From Favolaschia claudopus (taxonomy: Eukaryota > Basidiomycota > Agaricomycetes > Agaricales > Mycenaceae): a stretch of 64,000 bases of DNA. The notes beneath the pieces were generated by a model that was given only the letters and a program-made list of their open reading frames with translations, had not been told where the DNA came from and did no database searches. Made by a program: the position numbers and the translations under genes. Numbering within the stretch: the stretch's first letter is position 1; every line of letters starts with the position of its first letter. Below, in pieces: positions 42,005 to 52,502 of this stretch. The stretch lies in the NCBI GenBank assembly GCA_037176885.1, contig JAWWNJ010000045.1:62001-126000 (forward strand). Reading direction: 5' to 3'.

Positions 42005-45000
42005 ATGTCCTTCTCGACGTGTCCCGCTCTTAGTTGTACCATTAATGCTTATGACCATTTTTTTGCCCTGCGAGGCGCCATGAACGGCTACCATCATCTT
42101 CAATGTCCTCCGTTGACACTATGGGATGCGTCTCCTTGCTGGATCGTCTACGGAGGTCTGTGCTTGTTGAGTGTGCTTTTCGTAGCGATCGGATACTTTT
42201 GGATTATACCACGTATGTCTTCTTATTCGACGACTCGTCTTTTGCCTCCTGCTGTTATTGAGGGCGGAGGTAAAGGGCAGCCGCGAAAAGGGAAATATAA
42301 TAACGAAGATGTATTTCCCTATATTACTATCGGTCATGGAATAGAGGGCCTTGACTCGGGAACCTATAACTTTGAATATCAGTGTCCCGACTTTGAGTTA
42401 CAGAAAGGTGTGGATAAAAACCCTATGTTCGTTGGAGCTATGGTGCCCTTCCACATCCTTGTGTCGAAATTGACTAGAGAAGAAGGTATCGCAATATGTA
42501 AACTGCATAATCTTGCAGTGCCAAAACGAAGGTCTGCGTTGGAAATAAGAGCGACCCTGGAGACACATGAGTGCTTGGGTCACGAAAACCTGCCATCTTT
42601 GTGGCGATTCATACCGAGTCAACCAGAAAAACAACCTAAGATCAGACGCGTTCAACGTATGGAAGAGGCAAATCTTTCTGAAGCTTACAAGAACAATCAG
42701 CTATTTCAAAACCGAAGAGTACAAGATATATCGCGTTTCAAACGTAAGTTAGCCACAGGACGCTTAGATAATACTGCTTTTCCTCCTCGTCCACTTCAAT
42801 TCACAGATGTACATCGTATTGCTGGTGGAGTGGCCCGAAAATTCGACCCCCGTGAGTTTGAAGAAGCGGGATGCGCCGTTTGTGGACGCTTGACTCCATT
42901 AACCAAATTGACTAAGTTAGAAAACTTTAAGCATTCACTTGAGTTACTAAATACTGAGAACGTTACTAGGAAAGAGCGATTCAATTTGACAGATCCTATA
43001 GAGGAATTGCAAGGACCAATTCTTGCGAGCGGATGTGAACACGTTTGTGTAGAGTGCGAAAGCGATATTGCTCAAAACAAAGTACCAAAGTTAGCTTTAG
43101 CAAATTATTGCTGGGTAGGAAACGTACCGCCCCAGCTCCAAGGTTTGAAATACGCAGAACAGATGATGATAGCGAAGGTGAGACACAATCGGTGTGTGGT
43201 CAGAGTTAATTCAGGGAGAGTCCGCATGCATGCCAATGCTATCATGTTTCCCTCCCCGGTGGTGAAAATATACCACAAATTGCCTCCTTCTAAGGCGGAG
43301 ATGAACGAGGTATTGGCGTTCGTGTTTATGGGTCCCTCTGCGCCGACCCAAGAAGACTTCGACAGAACGCCTATGCTGGTTCGTCGACATAAAGTGTTAG
43401 CGGCTTTGGAATGGTTGAAGTTAAATCACGCTGGCTATGCTGACCTGGAGATATCGGAAGAAAATTTGAACTCGTATAACCTGAGAGATGTTCCAGTTGT
43501 GGTAGACTACCGCCGAACGAATGCGGAACCTAACGACTCCATGCCTGCAGTAGCGAGACCCGTTAACGACGACAACGAGGAAATCGGTACAAAGGACGGT
43601 GACTGTAGTTTTGCCGTACACGGTTTGACTGGTGCTCAATACGAAAAGGCGACGACAAATACTTTGAAAGCTTATGCCTTGCAGCACTTGACTCAAGACG
43701 GTAAAATGCTAGGTATAGGAAGAAAAGACACACCAGAGTCGTTTTATAAGAATGAGGGTGCGTATCCTGGAATGTTTCCCTGGTTGTTCCCTTATGGAAA
43801 GGGAGGAATTGGTCACGAAGCGCACTATCGAAGACTGTCAGACGTAGACAGAAAGCGCTCTTTGCTTATGTACCATGACAAGAGGTTCCAAGTGGACCAG
43901 TACTTCCCTATGATTGCTTTTAACCACGAACAGCTGAAGGGATCAGCTCTAGGCAGTAGAATATTTGTGCGCCGTTCCAAATTTCGAGACGTATCCCGGA
44001 AATTAATGCGTATTAACCCGTTGGTCGCCGGATCCATTGCTGATAGAATGTCTAACGGCGAGATAGTAAAACCTGTGACTCAAAGTGAGAAAGATTGCTT
44101 TAGTCTTATGACGGACCTGGATGCCATTGGATCTCACGTGCCCGGATTTGCCACGGGCAAAAAACATATGCGAAACGAGATTTGGTCTCTTACCGCTTTT
44201 ACCGGGGCCCCAAACTGGTTTGTCACTATGGCCTGGAACGAAAATACGCACCCGTTAGCTTTGTATTTCGCGCAAGACGACTGCGTGTACACCCCCGATA
44301 TCAAGAGCTCTAAGGAACGAGACGAACTCATAGCCAAAAATCCAGTGGCTGCTGCTCGATTCTTCCACTTCATGGTATCGGTATTCATTGAAGAGATTCT
44401 ATGTTGGCAGAAGATAGAACCCGGGGCCTTCGGTCACACCAAAGCTTATTATGGCACTGTCGAACAGCAAGGGCGCTTGACCCTGCATTTGCACTTGCTT
44501 CTGTGGATCATGAGCTCGATGTCGCCGCAACAGATAAAAGACAAGCTGATGGCACCTGACAGCGCTTTTACCAAACGTCTCGTCGAATACTTAGAAAACG
44601 CCCATCAAGGACATTTGTTCGGAGGACCCTTGGTCGATGTAAGCGCGAGTGTGGACGAAAGATCGATGAAAGCGGACTATACCAAACCCACGCTGACTAT
44701 GCCGCAACCTCCGCCCCCTTTATGCCCTAACATAGAATGCACGAGCGAATGTAAGGCGTGTGAAGACATAGAGAGATGGAAGAAATGCTACCAACAAGAG
44801 GTGGATGATTTGTTGATAAGATCCAATGTACATGGATGCAAGCCTTCTATAATTGACGAAGACTATGCGAAAGACAAGAAAAATTGGAGGAAGCGCCCTC
44901 AAAATACTGCCAAAAAAGGATACGTGCACGAACGCCGCGGATGCTTGAATAAAGACGGAGTGTGTAAAGCGCGATTTCCTCGAGACTGCTACGAGCAAAG

Positions 45001-48000
45001 CGGCGTTGACAACGAAGGACACATGAACTTACGACATCTGGAGCCCAATCTCAACGATATTTCGCCTTTAGTGACCTTTTTTTCGCGGTGCAATACAGAC
45101 TGTACGAGCTTGATGTCCGGGACGGCTGTCAAAGCTGTGATATCGTACGTATCAGACTATGTGTCCAAAATCGGTCTGAAATCCTACCAGACGTTCGCAT
45201 CCGTGTTCGACGTTTTCGACAGGAACGCAGAGGCCATCAACAAAGGGGAGACAGGCTCAGATATGCCGCAAAAACTGATGAGGCAAATGATTAACTCAAT
45301 GTCTACGAAGATGGAAATAGGAAGTCCTATGGCGTGTATGTACCTGTTGCAAAATCCAGACCATTACACAAGCCATGTTTTCGCTAATTTCGCTTGGCGC
45401 GCCTACGTGAACTTCGTTAAAGGCGCTTGGAATATTGCAAACGAAATTAAAGTTGAAGAAGAACCTGTTGAAGATTCAGTCGGTTTACAAAACAACGGCG
45501 GCCGTATCATTGCGACCTCCATCGTGGACGACTACACAAACCGTCCCCGAGTGTTCGAAGGGGTAAACTTGTACGAATGGATTCAAAGCCACAAGAAAGA
45601 GGCTCGGACGCCTAAGGAAATTGCTGACTTCAAACAATGGATTAGTATGAGTCGACAATTAGACTCAGACATACCAGATAGCGATGAGATTGATGCTGAA
45701 CACGACGAAGACTCTGAGATGTCAGATTTTATTGACTATGATTCCGACACGTCCGATAGTTCTGAGAACGCAAGTGCTTCTGATTCAGGTAAAAGCCAGT
45801 CTCCGCTAACAGAAATAGAAGAAGAAATAGAGCAAGTTAAGTATCCGTTCTTGTCAAGCCATCCACAGTATCAAACACACCATGTAAGTTGTGATTTCCG
45901 ACGTATTGCATTTGTAGTTCCAAATTTCATCAACGGTGCGATCCCTAGGGCAGATCTGGGAGATAGGGAATTCTACTGCATGACAATACTCACCTTGTTC
46001 AAACCGTGGCGGGATCCAATGGACTTGAAAACGTCGGACTCAACTTGGGACCAAACTTTCGTGGAACACGATTTCAGCGAGAGACAGACTGAAATTTTGA
46101 GCTATTTCAATATAAGATATGAGTGTAACGACGCACGAGATGATCATTACGCCCTGATGAAAAAGAAAGGTAACCAATTCAAACAAGGCACGTATCATAA
46201 CGTGTTAGGTCTCCGAGATGAAGGTATAGACCACAGACAAAACGACGAGATGGACGAATACGGAGACATTGATATCGACCCCGATATTTTGATTGGCAAG
46301 CGAACCCAAAAATTTCAAACTGATGTCGAAAGTATGACAGACGTTATAAGAAATTCAAAATGGTTGAATAGACCCGCGGAAACAGAATTGATGGAACATC
46401 CTGAGGCCTTGGGAGCGCCGTTCATGTCCCGGACCAATTGGGCCAAGCTGATCAAAGAAACAAGAAAACTGTTTACTGCCAACAAGTTAGCTGACATGCC
46501 TAGCTCGGTTCCGAAACAAGGTTCTTACCAAAGTGTGAGTGACAATGTCACAATACTTCCAGGCAGCTATCTGCGAGAACAAAACCCAATTAGTGAGGAT
46601 AAAAACGCCGAGTTAATTCGAAACATATGTACCAAGTACACCCTGAACACAGAGCAAGAAAGAGCCTTCCGATTGATAGCCGACCACGCGTCCGATAAGA
46701 AACCTAAGGCTCCCTTGCGCATGTACTTGGGCGGGATGGGAGGTACAGGCAAATCGCAAGTAATTGACGCTGTGATCGCGTTCTTCGAAGCAAGAAAGGA
46801 AGCCTACAGGTTTATGGTCTTAGGACCAACGGGATCTACAGCAGCCCTGATCAATGGGTCGACGTACCATTCGGTGTTTAAAGTTCCCAGAGAGACAAAG
46901 AGCAAGAACAAAGACGACTTGAACGGCATTCGCAACGAAGCAACCACCATGGCCGCTGTGAACGAGAGAATCCAAGGTGTCGAGTATATTTTTATTGATG
47001 AAGTATCCATGATGTCTTGTATAGATCTGCACACGCTAGCCAGCCAAGCCGCAAAAGCAAAGAATGTCCACGACGTCGAGTTCGGAGCCCTCAATGTGTT
47101 GTTAGCTGGGGATTTCGCTCAACTCCCTCCTATCAGAGGACCTACCTTCTTCAACCGAGATATCGGGCTGAATCTCAGTCTCGACACGGTCAGTGAGCAA
47201 GCAGCGATATTGGGAAGAATTTTGTGGCACCAATTCACCACGGTCGTTATACTCAGACAAAATATGCGTCAGCGTAAGCAGACCCCAGAGGATCAAAAAC
47301 TGCGTATAGCGTTAGAAAACATGCGGTACGCAGCTTGTACTAAGGAAGACATTGACTTTCTCAGAACCAGGGTCGTGAGCAATCGACCTGGCCACCCGCA
47401 TTTAGATGACGAGAAATACAGAAATGTTTCCGTTATAACTTCTCTTAACATTCACAAAGACACTATTAACGATTTAGGAGCCGAGAGATTTGCCTTGGAT
47501 ACTGGTCAAACGCTGCACAAATTTTACTCTGTGGATAAAGTGAGTCATCAAGCAGTCAATAAGATAAAATGGAAAGGATGCGAGCAAGCTCACTATAAAA
47601 TAATTGGCCCGATCTTGCAGAAACAATTGTGGAACGCTCCTCCTTCGACAACGGTCGAACAAGTAGCCGGCTGTCTCAAACTTTGCTTGGGGATGCCCGT
47701 AATGTTGAAATCTAATGAGGCCACCGAGCTGTGTATGACCAAAGGCCAAGAGGGTATAGTACGCGGTTGGACCGAAGCAAGAGGGCCAGAAGGCCAAAGA
47801 ATTCTGGATACGCTGTTTGTAGAATTGAAGCTGAAAGCAGGCAGAGAGATAAAAATAAACGGCTTACCCACGAACATTGTGCCAATCACACGCGGATCTA
47901 CCCACGTCACAGCTTTGTTGAATGACGACACCCTACTTTCCCTCAGTCGCGACCAATGCTTAATATTACAAAACTTTTCCATGACCGACTATGGCGCCCA

Positions 48001-49726
48001 AGGTAAATCGAGGAAGTACAACGTCGTCCATCTTAACCACGGTAGGACCTTTTCTAACTACTATGTAGCCTTATCTCGAGGCAATGAGGCAGGAAATACG
48101 GCAATAGTGCAAGGATTTGACGAGCGCAAAATTACATGCGGTATTCACGGTTACTTAAGACAAGAGTTTCGCGAGCTCGAAATACTGGATGAAATTACGA
48201 CTATGCGATTTGAAGGACGGCTCCCAAAGACAGTAACAGGTCTGTACCGCAATCAGTTAATGCGCTCTTATCTCCTGTGGCGAAAAGATCGAACTGAACC
48301 AGACCATCTGCATCCAGCGATAAAACGAAATCCTCTACTAGACCCTGAAGTCCCAGATCACGTCGAATACTCTGCCTGGCAGCAAATAAAGGAAAAAACT
48401 TCTAAGAAACGGAAACACGAGGACCCCACGAGTGATGTTCCCGCCAAACTTGCAAAGACCTCTGCGACTTCACAAAACACGACAGAAGGAATCAACGTAC
48501 AAGCTTATGCTGATGGAAACGGTAAACCAATAATACCACCGCCCTCCGAAATACCAGTAGGGCATTCGACAATGGAAGGAATTATAGATTTAACTTCGTT
48601 CACTCCGAGTCATACCCCAAAGTACGTATTATCTGGATACAATGTCCCTATGCAGGGCGTCATTAATTCAGCGTCTAACCCCTGGACGTCTGCAACTAGT
48701 TATCTATCTTCGGCCGGTTCTAGTGCGAAACAGGGCTTGCTCGATTTCAGCAGCCCCACTTCAGCGACAGCATCTTCTTCGACTGTCACTTTGAACACGT
48801 TCGCGAAACTGCATGCCACAGAAGGAGTAACGAACCCTCACGCACAGCATGTATCGTATACATACCAGCCCCACATACCAGCCCCTCGCGGACTCGAATG
48901 GGACGATGCTAACTGGAGCTGCGGCTACGACAGTGTCTTCACGCCATTACACCGATTGTGGTCGTTAAATCCTTACAAGTGGACAGCGCTTCTGAGCAAC
49001 TTGCACCCCCTCTTACACGAGTGGCTACACGTGCTGAACAGCAACCTGAATGCGCCAGAAAAGGCGAGGGATCATGTCAGACAAATTCTTCACCAACGAG
49101 AACCCGACAAGTTTCCAATGGGTAGAAGGTATCTGGAACTGGAGAACTTACTCCAAGCATTGAGTAACGGGTTTGACTACGGGCTCGCTCAACCCTATTG
49201 CGAAAACTGCGGATACGCACAAGACGCTCCGTTCCATACATTCGGTAATTACACGAATGTCTTCAACTACAACGCTTTGCTTCGGTCTTTCCCTAACGGA
49301 CCTACGCTGCAAAACTGGATAGATCATCATTTCGATAATTATCACGGACAGTGCCCCAGGTGTCGTCTGTACGGTCGTCAAAGTCTTCTCCGCCAGCACA
49401 CTGTTCTACATAACGTACCACCCCTGCTAATACTTCGAATATCAGTATACAATCTTCGGTTGAATCAATTTATTGTTCTATTGACTTCAATGGGCGCCAA
49501 GTCCATGTATCTGAGGGGACTGATTTATCACTCCCAGCTGAAAAAACATTTCATATGCGTTGTCGTCGATCAGAACGGAGATCGTTGGTACCACGACGGA
49601 ATTACTACGAGACGGTCTACGACGAGAAACGGCAATATCTGGAACATGGACCCGCTTGCTTTACAGAAGATAGAGGGTACAGACTACATTTTGTCTACTG
49701 CTATATACGCTGAATTTTCAGCTTGA
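42005..49726 (+). CDS. Helitron Rep-helicase (2573 aa) with C-terminal USP-like cysteine peptidase
   Basis: A single uninterrupted frame. Domains in order: N-terminal region with Cys pairs (about 290-390); Helitron-type N domain from MHANAIMFP; HUH rolling-circle nuclease with the HLHLLLW motif (H828, H830) and the catalytic pair Y1048-x3-Y1052 (YVSDYVSK); acidic Ser/Asp linker (about 1225-1285); PIF1-family SF1B helicase with Walker A GGMGGTGKS (K1583), Walker B FIDEVS (D1665/E1666) and LAGDFAQLPPI. The last 280 residues read like a C19/UCH-type peptidase: Cys box NWSCGYDS (C2306), zinc-ribbon-like Cys pairs near 2404 and 2461, His box KHFICVVVD (H2515) and WYHDG (D2531). A hydrophobic segment at about 47-70 is either a membrane-like stretch or an unspliced intron. 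Helitrons transpose by rolling-circle replication. Confidence 0.9.
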   Translation: MSFSTCPALSCTINAYDHFFALRGAMNGYHHLQCPPLTLWDASPCWIVYGGLCLLSVLFVAIGYFWIIPRMSSYSTTRLLPPAVIEGGGKGQPRKGKYNNEDVFPYITIGHGIEGLDSGTYNFEYQCPDFELQKGVDKNPMFVGAMVPFHILVSKLTREEGIAICKLHNLAVPKRRSALEIRATLETHECLGHENLPSLWRFIPSQPEKQPKIRRVQRMEEANLSEAYKNNQLFQNRRVQDISRFKRKLATGRLDNTAFPPRPLQFTDVHRIAGGVARKFDPREFEEAGCAVCGRLTPLTKLTKLENFKHSLELLNTENVTRKERFNLTDPIEELQGPILASGCEHVCVECESDIAQNKVPKLALANYCWVGNVPPQLQGLKYAEQMMIAKVRHNRCVVRVNSGRVRMHANAIMFPSPVVKIYHKLPPSKAEMNEVLAFVFMGPSAPTQEDFDRTPMLVRRHKVLAALEWLKLNHAGYADLEISEENLNSYNLRDVPVVVDYRRTNAEPNDSMPAVARPVNDDNEEIGTKDGDCSFAVHGLTGAQYEKATTNTLKAYALQHLTQDGKMLGIGRKDTPESFYKNEGAYPGMFPWLFPYGKGGIGHEAHYRRLSDVDRKRSLLMYHDKRFQVDQYFPMIAFNHEQLKGSALGSRIFVRRSKFRDVSRKLMRINPLVAGSIADRMSNGEIVKPVTQSEKDCFSLMTDLDAIGSHVPGFATGKKHMRNEIWSLTAFTGAPNWFVTMAWNENTHPLALYFAQDDCVYTPDIKSSKERDELIAKNPVAAARFFHFMVSVFIEEILCWQKIEPGAFGHTKAYYGTVEQQGRLTLHLHLLLWIMSSMSPQQIKDKLMAPDSAFTKRLVEYLENAHQGHLFGGPLVDVSASVDERSMKADYTKPTLTMPQPPPPLCPNIECTSECKACEDIERWKKCYQQEVDDLLIRSNVHGCKPSIIDEDYAKDKKNWRKRPQNTAKKGYVHERRGCLNKDGVCKARFPRDCYEQSGVDNEGHMNLRHLEPNLNDISPLVTFFSRCNTDCTSLMSGTAVKAVISYVSDYVSKIGLKSYQTFASVFDVFDRNAEAINKGETGSDMPQKLMRQMINSMSTKMEIGSPMACMYLLQNPDHYTSHVFANFAWRAYVNFVKGAWNIANEIKVEEEPVEDSVGLQNNGGRIIATSIVDDYTNRPRVFEGVNLYEWIQSHKKEARTPKEIADFKQWISMSRQLDSDIPDSDEIDAEHDEDSEMSDFIDYDSDTSDSSENASASDSGKSQSPLTEIEEEIEQVKYPFLSSHPQYQTHHVSCDFRRIAFVVPNFINGAIPRADLGDREFYCMTILTLFKPWRDPMDLKTSDSTWDQTFVEHDFSERQTEILSYFNIRYECNDARDDHYALMKKKGNQFKQGTYHNVLGLRDEGIDHRQNDEMDEYGDIDIDPDILIGKRTQKFQTDVESMTDVIRNSKWLNRPAETELMEHPEALGAPFMSRTNWAKLIKETRKLFTANKLADMPSSVPKQGSYQSVSDNVTILPGSYLREQNPISEDKNAELIRNICTKYTLNTEQERAFRLIADHASDKKPKAPLRMYLGGMGGTGKSQVIDAVIAFFEARKEAYRFMVLGPTGSTAALINGSTYHSVFKVPRETKSKNKDDLNGIRNEATTMAAVNERIQGVEYIFIDEVSMMSCIDLHTLASQAAKAKNVHDVEFGALNVLLAGDFAQLPPIRGPTFFNRDIGLNLSLDTVSEQAAILGRILWHQFTTVVILRQNMRQRKQTPEDQKLRIALENMRYAACTKEDIDFLRTRVVSNRPGHPHLDDEKYRNVSVITSLNIHKDTINDLGAERFALDTGQTLHKFYSVDKVSHQAVNKIKWKGCEQAHYKIIGPILQKQLWNAPPSTTVEQVAGCLKLCLGMPVMLKSNEATELCMTKGQEGIVRGWTEARGPEGQRILDTLFVELKLKAGREIKINGLPTNIVPITRGSTHVTALLNDDTLLSLSRDQCLILQNFSMTDYGAQGKSRKYNVVHLNHGRTFSNYYVALSRGNEAGNTAIVQGFDERKITCGIHGYLRQEFRELEILDEITTMRFEGRLPKTVTGLYRNQLMRSYLLWRKDRTEPDHLHPAIKRNPLLDPEVPDHVEYSAWQQIKEKTSKKRKHEDPTSDVPAKLAKTSATSQNTTEGINVQAYADGNGKPIIPPPSEIPVGHSTMEGIIDLTSFTPSHTPKYVLSGYNVPMQGVINSASNPWTSATSYLSSAGSSAKQGLLDFSSPTSATASSSTVTLNTFAKLHATEGVTNPHAQHVSYTYQPHIPAPRGLEWDDANWSCGYDSVFTPLHRLWSLNPYKWTALLSNLHPLLHEWLHVLNSNLNAPEKARDHVRQILHQREPDKFPMGRRYLELENLLQALSNGFDYGLAQPYCENCGYAQDAPFHTFGNYTNVFNYNALLRSFPNGPTLQNWIDHHFDNYHGQCPRCRLYGRQSLLRQHTVLHNVPPLLILRISVYNLRLNQFIVLLTSMGAKSMYLRGLIYHSQLKKHFICVVVDQNGDRWYHDGITTRRSTTRNGNIWNMDPLALQKIEGTDYILSTAIYAEFSA
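42005..49726 (+). mobile_element. autonomous Helitron core (termini not found)
   Basis: The full-length open ORF with complete HUH, YxxxY and Walker motifs implies a recently active element. I looked for a 3' hairpin followed by CTRR in the flanks and a 5' TC start but found no convincing pair, so only the coding core is delimited. Codon use looks more A/T-tolerant than in the neighbouring F-box genes, which fits a separate history. Confidence 0.7.
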
Positions 49727-49817
49727 GACTATATATACAAGGCTATATTTTGCTTTTCTTGGATACGTAGCGTAAGAATATTGTACTTGTCTTCGTCGCC
49801 TGAAACCCGCGCAAATG

Positions 49818-51047
49818 TCAGTCTGCCCAATAATCGCCATTGACCACTTTTTGTTGCTCCGTCACTACCGCGCCGCCCCGCAGGAACATGCATTGTAATT
49901 GCCGATGGCCGTTCTCCACATCACTAACGGGTGATACAACCTTGACAGAAGGAGATCGCTCGGCCAAAGCATGGAACATGCTTGCCAGAAGCCCGTCGGC
50001 CATCTTTTCACCAAAGTCCACACGTTGGATGGATTGAAGAAGGTCCGGATAGGACAACAGCAAGGCGATGAGGGTGGCATCCATATGCTCGTCAGATCCG
50101 GAAACATTCAGCCATTCAAGCTGGGGCACCGTCGTGAAAAACGATCGCATCCGTCCAGGAGAAGAGGCCATTATGGCGAGGGCGAGCCGCTTGACCTTTG
50201 AACCATGGCTGAGAATCTTGAAGACGAAGTCAAACAGCTCGTGTTCGTCAAGCTGTAATATGAGCTGTTCCAGCTCTGGTAGCTCGATTATTTTGAGTAT
50301 GTGCACCTCTTCGATTTTGGAGGCGGAAATCTCGAGGGCGGTCAACGATGGAAGAAGAACGCGTGGCCCTACGTCGTCCTGTATGGACACCCCATGAGCT
50401 ACAAGATGCTGAAGAGCAAGCGCGTTAGATAACGCGGTACGAAGCTGCGTCGCGGTCAGCTCGAGGCTTGCATCCGTGTCGACGAGTTCCAGCGATGTCA
50501 ACGAAGATGGGAGGACCCCCAATGCGCAGCGTTCTGCTACGATGTGCTGGACGGTGCTAGTCCCTGCGGTGAAGATTTTTGGTAAGTGCAGAACGTCGTT
50601 GTTGTCGGCGACGAATTGCATTAGGGGTACGCTTCCTGCGTTAAGCTGGTTGAGAAGCATGAATAGAAGAGCTGCAGAAAACGCGCTGCTCGCGTGGAAA
50701 AACAGTTTTTTACAACGAGGGATGCAAGGTGCGATATCGTCGAGCAGATCAAGCATGAGCAGATAAGATGGAAGTTCACTCTCTCCTTCGCAGCCCAAAG
50801 AGAAGTATAGAGTGAGATCTTTCTGACCAGAACGTTGAATACATTCTTGGACAATCTCAGGTCGCGTTTTGAAGTCCACATGTAAATTTGAGAAGAAGGA
50901 CGGCGTTGTGTGAACAATGTCCCGCCAAAGATGACAAACGCCTCGAAGGCGATGAATGTTGGTCATCGTTGAAGACGGATCCGAAAGGAAAGTGGCGGGG
51001 ACAAACCCAAGGATGCGATGTATCAATTCTTTTGGTAGTGCTTGCAT
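49818..51047 (-). CDS. F-box/LRR-like protein, single exon
   Basis: 409 aa from ATG 51047. The clearest F-box of the window: MQALPKELIHRILGFVP, followed by LRGVCHLWRDIVHTTPSFF. The LRR-like half has regular strands (LTSLELVDTDA, LTALEISASKI, LEQLILQLDE, LEWLNVSG). It lies convergent with, and 91 bp after, the Helitron ORF, so it could be the flank of the element or cargo inside it; the missing Helitron terminus prevents a decision. Probable SCF adaptor. Confidence 0.82.
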   Translation of the reverse strand: MQALPKELIHRILGFVPATFLSDPSSTMTNIHRLRGVCHLWRDIVHTTPSFFSNLHVDFKTRPEIVQECIQRSGQKDLTLYFSLGCEGESELPSYLLMLDLLDDIAPCIPRCKKLFFHASSAFSAALLFMLLNQLNAGSVPLMQFVADNNDVLHLPKIFTAGTSTVQHIVAERCALGVLPSSLTSLELVDTDASLELTATQLRTALSNALALQHLVAHGVSIQDDVGPRVLLPSLTALEISASKIEEVHILKIIELPELEQLILQLDEHELFDFVFKILSHGSKVKRLALAIMASSPGRMRSFFTTVPQLEWLNVSGSDEHMDATLIALLLSYPDLLQSIQRVDFGEKMADGLLASMFHALAERSPSVKVVSPVSDVENGHRQLQCMFLRGGAVVTEQQKVVNGDYWAD

Positions 51048-51308
51048 GTTAGTATCTGCATCGTTTCATGAACATAATTGCATGAGAAGGCCGACACAGA
51101 CTGACTGTAGCCGATAGGATCAAATCGGCAAAGTTTCGTGCGGTAAACGGTCATCGCCAACGCGCCCCAATCCGTGCCAGGAGCGGGCATGACAAGGTGC
51201 AAAAAAATGATATATTGATGGGATCAGGTTCTACGGATCAGTCGGGATTCGTACTGCCATGCGAAGCACTGGCCTTCACCCCCAAGTCACACCTTCCCTC
51301 ACTCAACT

Positions 51309-52502
51309 ATGTGGTCAACGCTCGCCGTCGTTCTCGGCGGTCTCCATGCTGCTCAGGCTGTCAATGTGTACTTATACCCCCCTCAACCCTCTCTGCACTC
51401 AAATCTGGGGGTAGAGGACGCAAACGCCGCTCTTTCGCGTCATCTGGGGCTCGAAATCTTCGAGCCTTTCCTGGATGGCTCTGCTGTTGAGGAGTCTTTC
51501 GTCGGCCAGGGTTCCGAGAATGTTTTGCTGGTGAGCTTAGAGGATGTGGATGCGGAAGGTCTGTATTGGCTAAATGTAGTGATTGAGTTGTATTGAAACT
51601 GACGTTGTTGTCCAGCTGTTCGCATACCCTCTTCTTTGCAGCACTCATTCAAGCTTCCTACTCCCCCCTCGACCCCCATTCACTCACTGTATTCAGTCAT
51701 ATCGACGTACCTCCACCGCGCAAAGCACGGATACACCTCCATCTTCTCTACCGACCCCTCTTCGCAATCCAGAAAAGCATGGTACACAGCGGAACTCGAC
51801 TCCATCATGTCCTTCTTTGACTCTGCTGCCCACGGCGCTTCTTCATTTGCTGCTGTCGAGCTCTCCGGCCTTGCGAATATCCGCAACTCCCAGGGCGTTG
51901 ACAGCGAGGACTATCGCGCAGTCGTCGAGAGCACTCGCAAGTTACTCGAGCACGCCATCTCACACAACACCCGTATCGCCATGCTCACCTTCTCCCCGTC
52001 CGCGGCAACGCACACCGAGCTCAAGCGCGCTGCGGACCCCGAGGGCTCGCAAGCGCCCTTCCCGCGCCCCCCACCACATTCCCCCATTGGCTCCGTCTCA
52101 ACGTGCCATACCTCGCTCGACGCATGCAACAACGCCACCTCCTCATGCTCCGGCCGCGGCGAGTGCGCAAGCGCGACGAAATCCGGACGTACGTGCTTCG
52201 TGTGCAGCTGCGGCGTTACAAGCACGGGCTCGGGCAACCAGGTGAAGACGGAGAGATGGGTAGGCGAGAGCTGCGAGCGGAAGGATATCAGCGCGTAAGC
52301 CACCATTTTTTCCCCCTCGTACTATGTTTTGTTTGTATCTGGATCTCACACACCACCCCCCAGACCATTCGTCCTCCTCACCGGCACCACGATCGCTCTC
52401 ATACTCATCATCGCCGGCTCAGTCTCCCTCCTCACAGCTGTCGGCAATGTAGAACTCCCAAGCGTGCTCATGGGCGGCGCGGTCCTCACCAAGAAGGATT
52501 GA
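51309..52502 (+). CDS. Vps3844-like (DUF3844) membrane protein
   Basis: Exons 51309-51558, 51616-52294, 52364-52502; 355 aa. An N-terminal signal peptide (MWSTLAVVLGGLHAAQA) is followed by a lumenal domain. Near residue 240 is an EGF-like cysteine segment (CHTSLDACNNATSSCSGRG, then CFVCSCG...CERKD), the hallmark of the Vps3844/DUF3844 C-terminal domain. The last exon encodes one transmembrane helix (LLTGTTIALILIIAGSVSLL) and a short cytoplasmic tail ending in Lys-Lys-Asp; a near-C-terminal di-lysine suggests ER/Golgi retrieval. Fungal members are linked by annotation to vacuolar protein sorting and the secretory pathway. Intact by all visible criteria. Confidence 0.85.

Noticed and set aside
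42140..42220. Membrane helix near the N-terminus of the Helitron protein
   Set aside because: Helitron proteins act on DNA; the segment is more likely an unspliced or mistranslated 5' part, so I do not claim a membrane protein.
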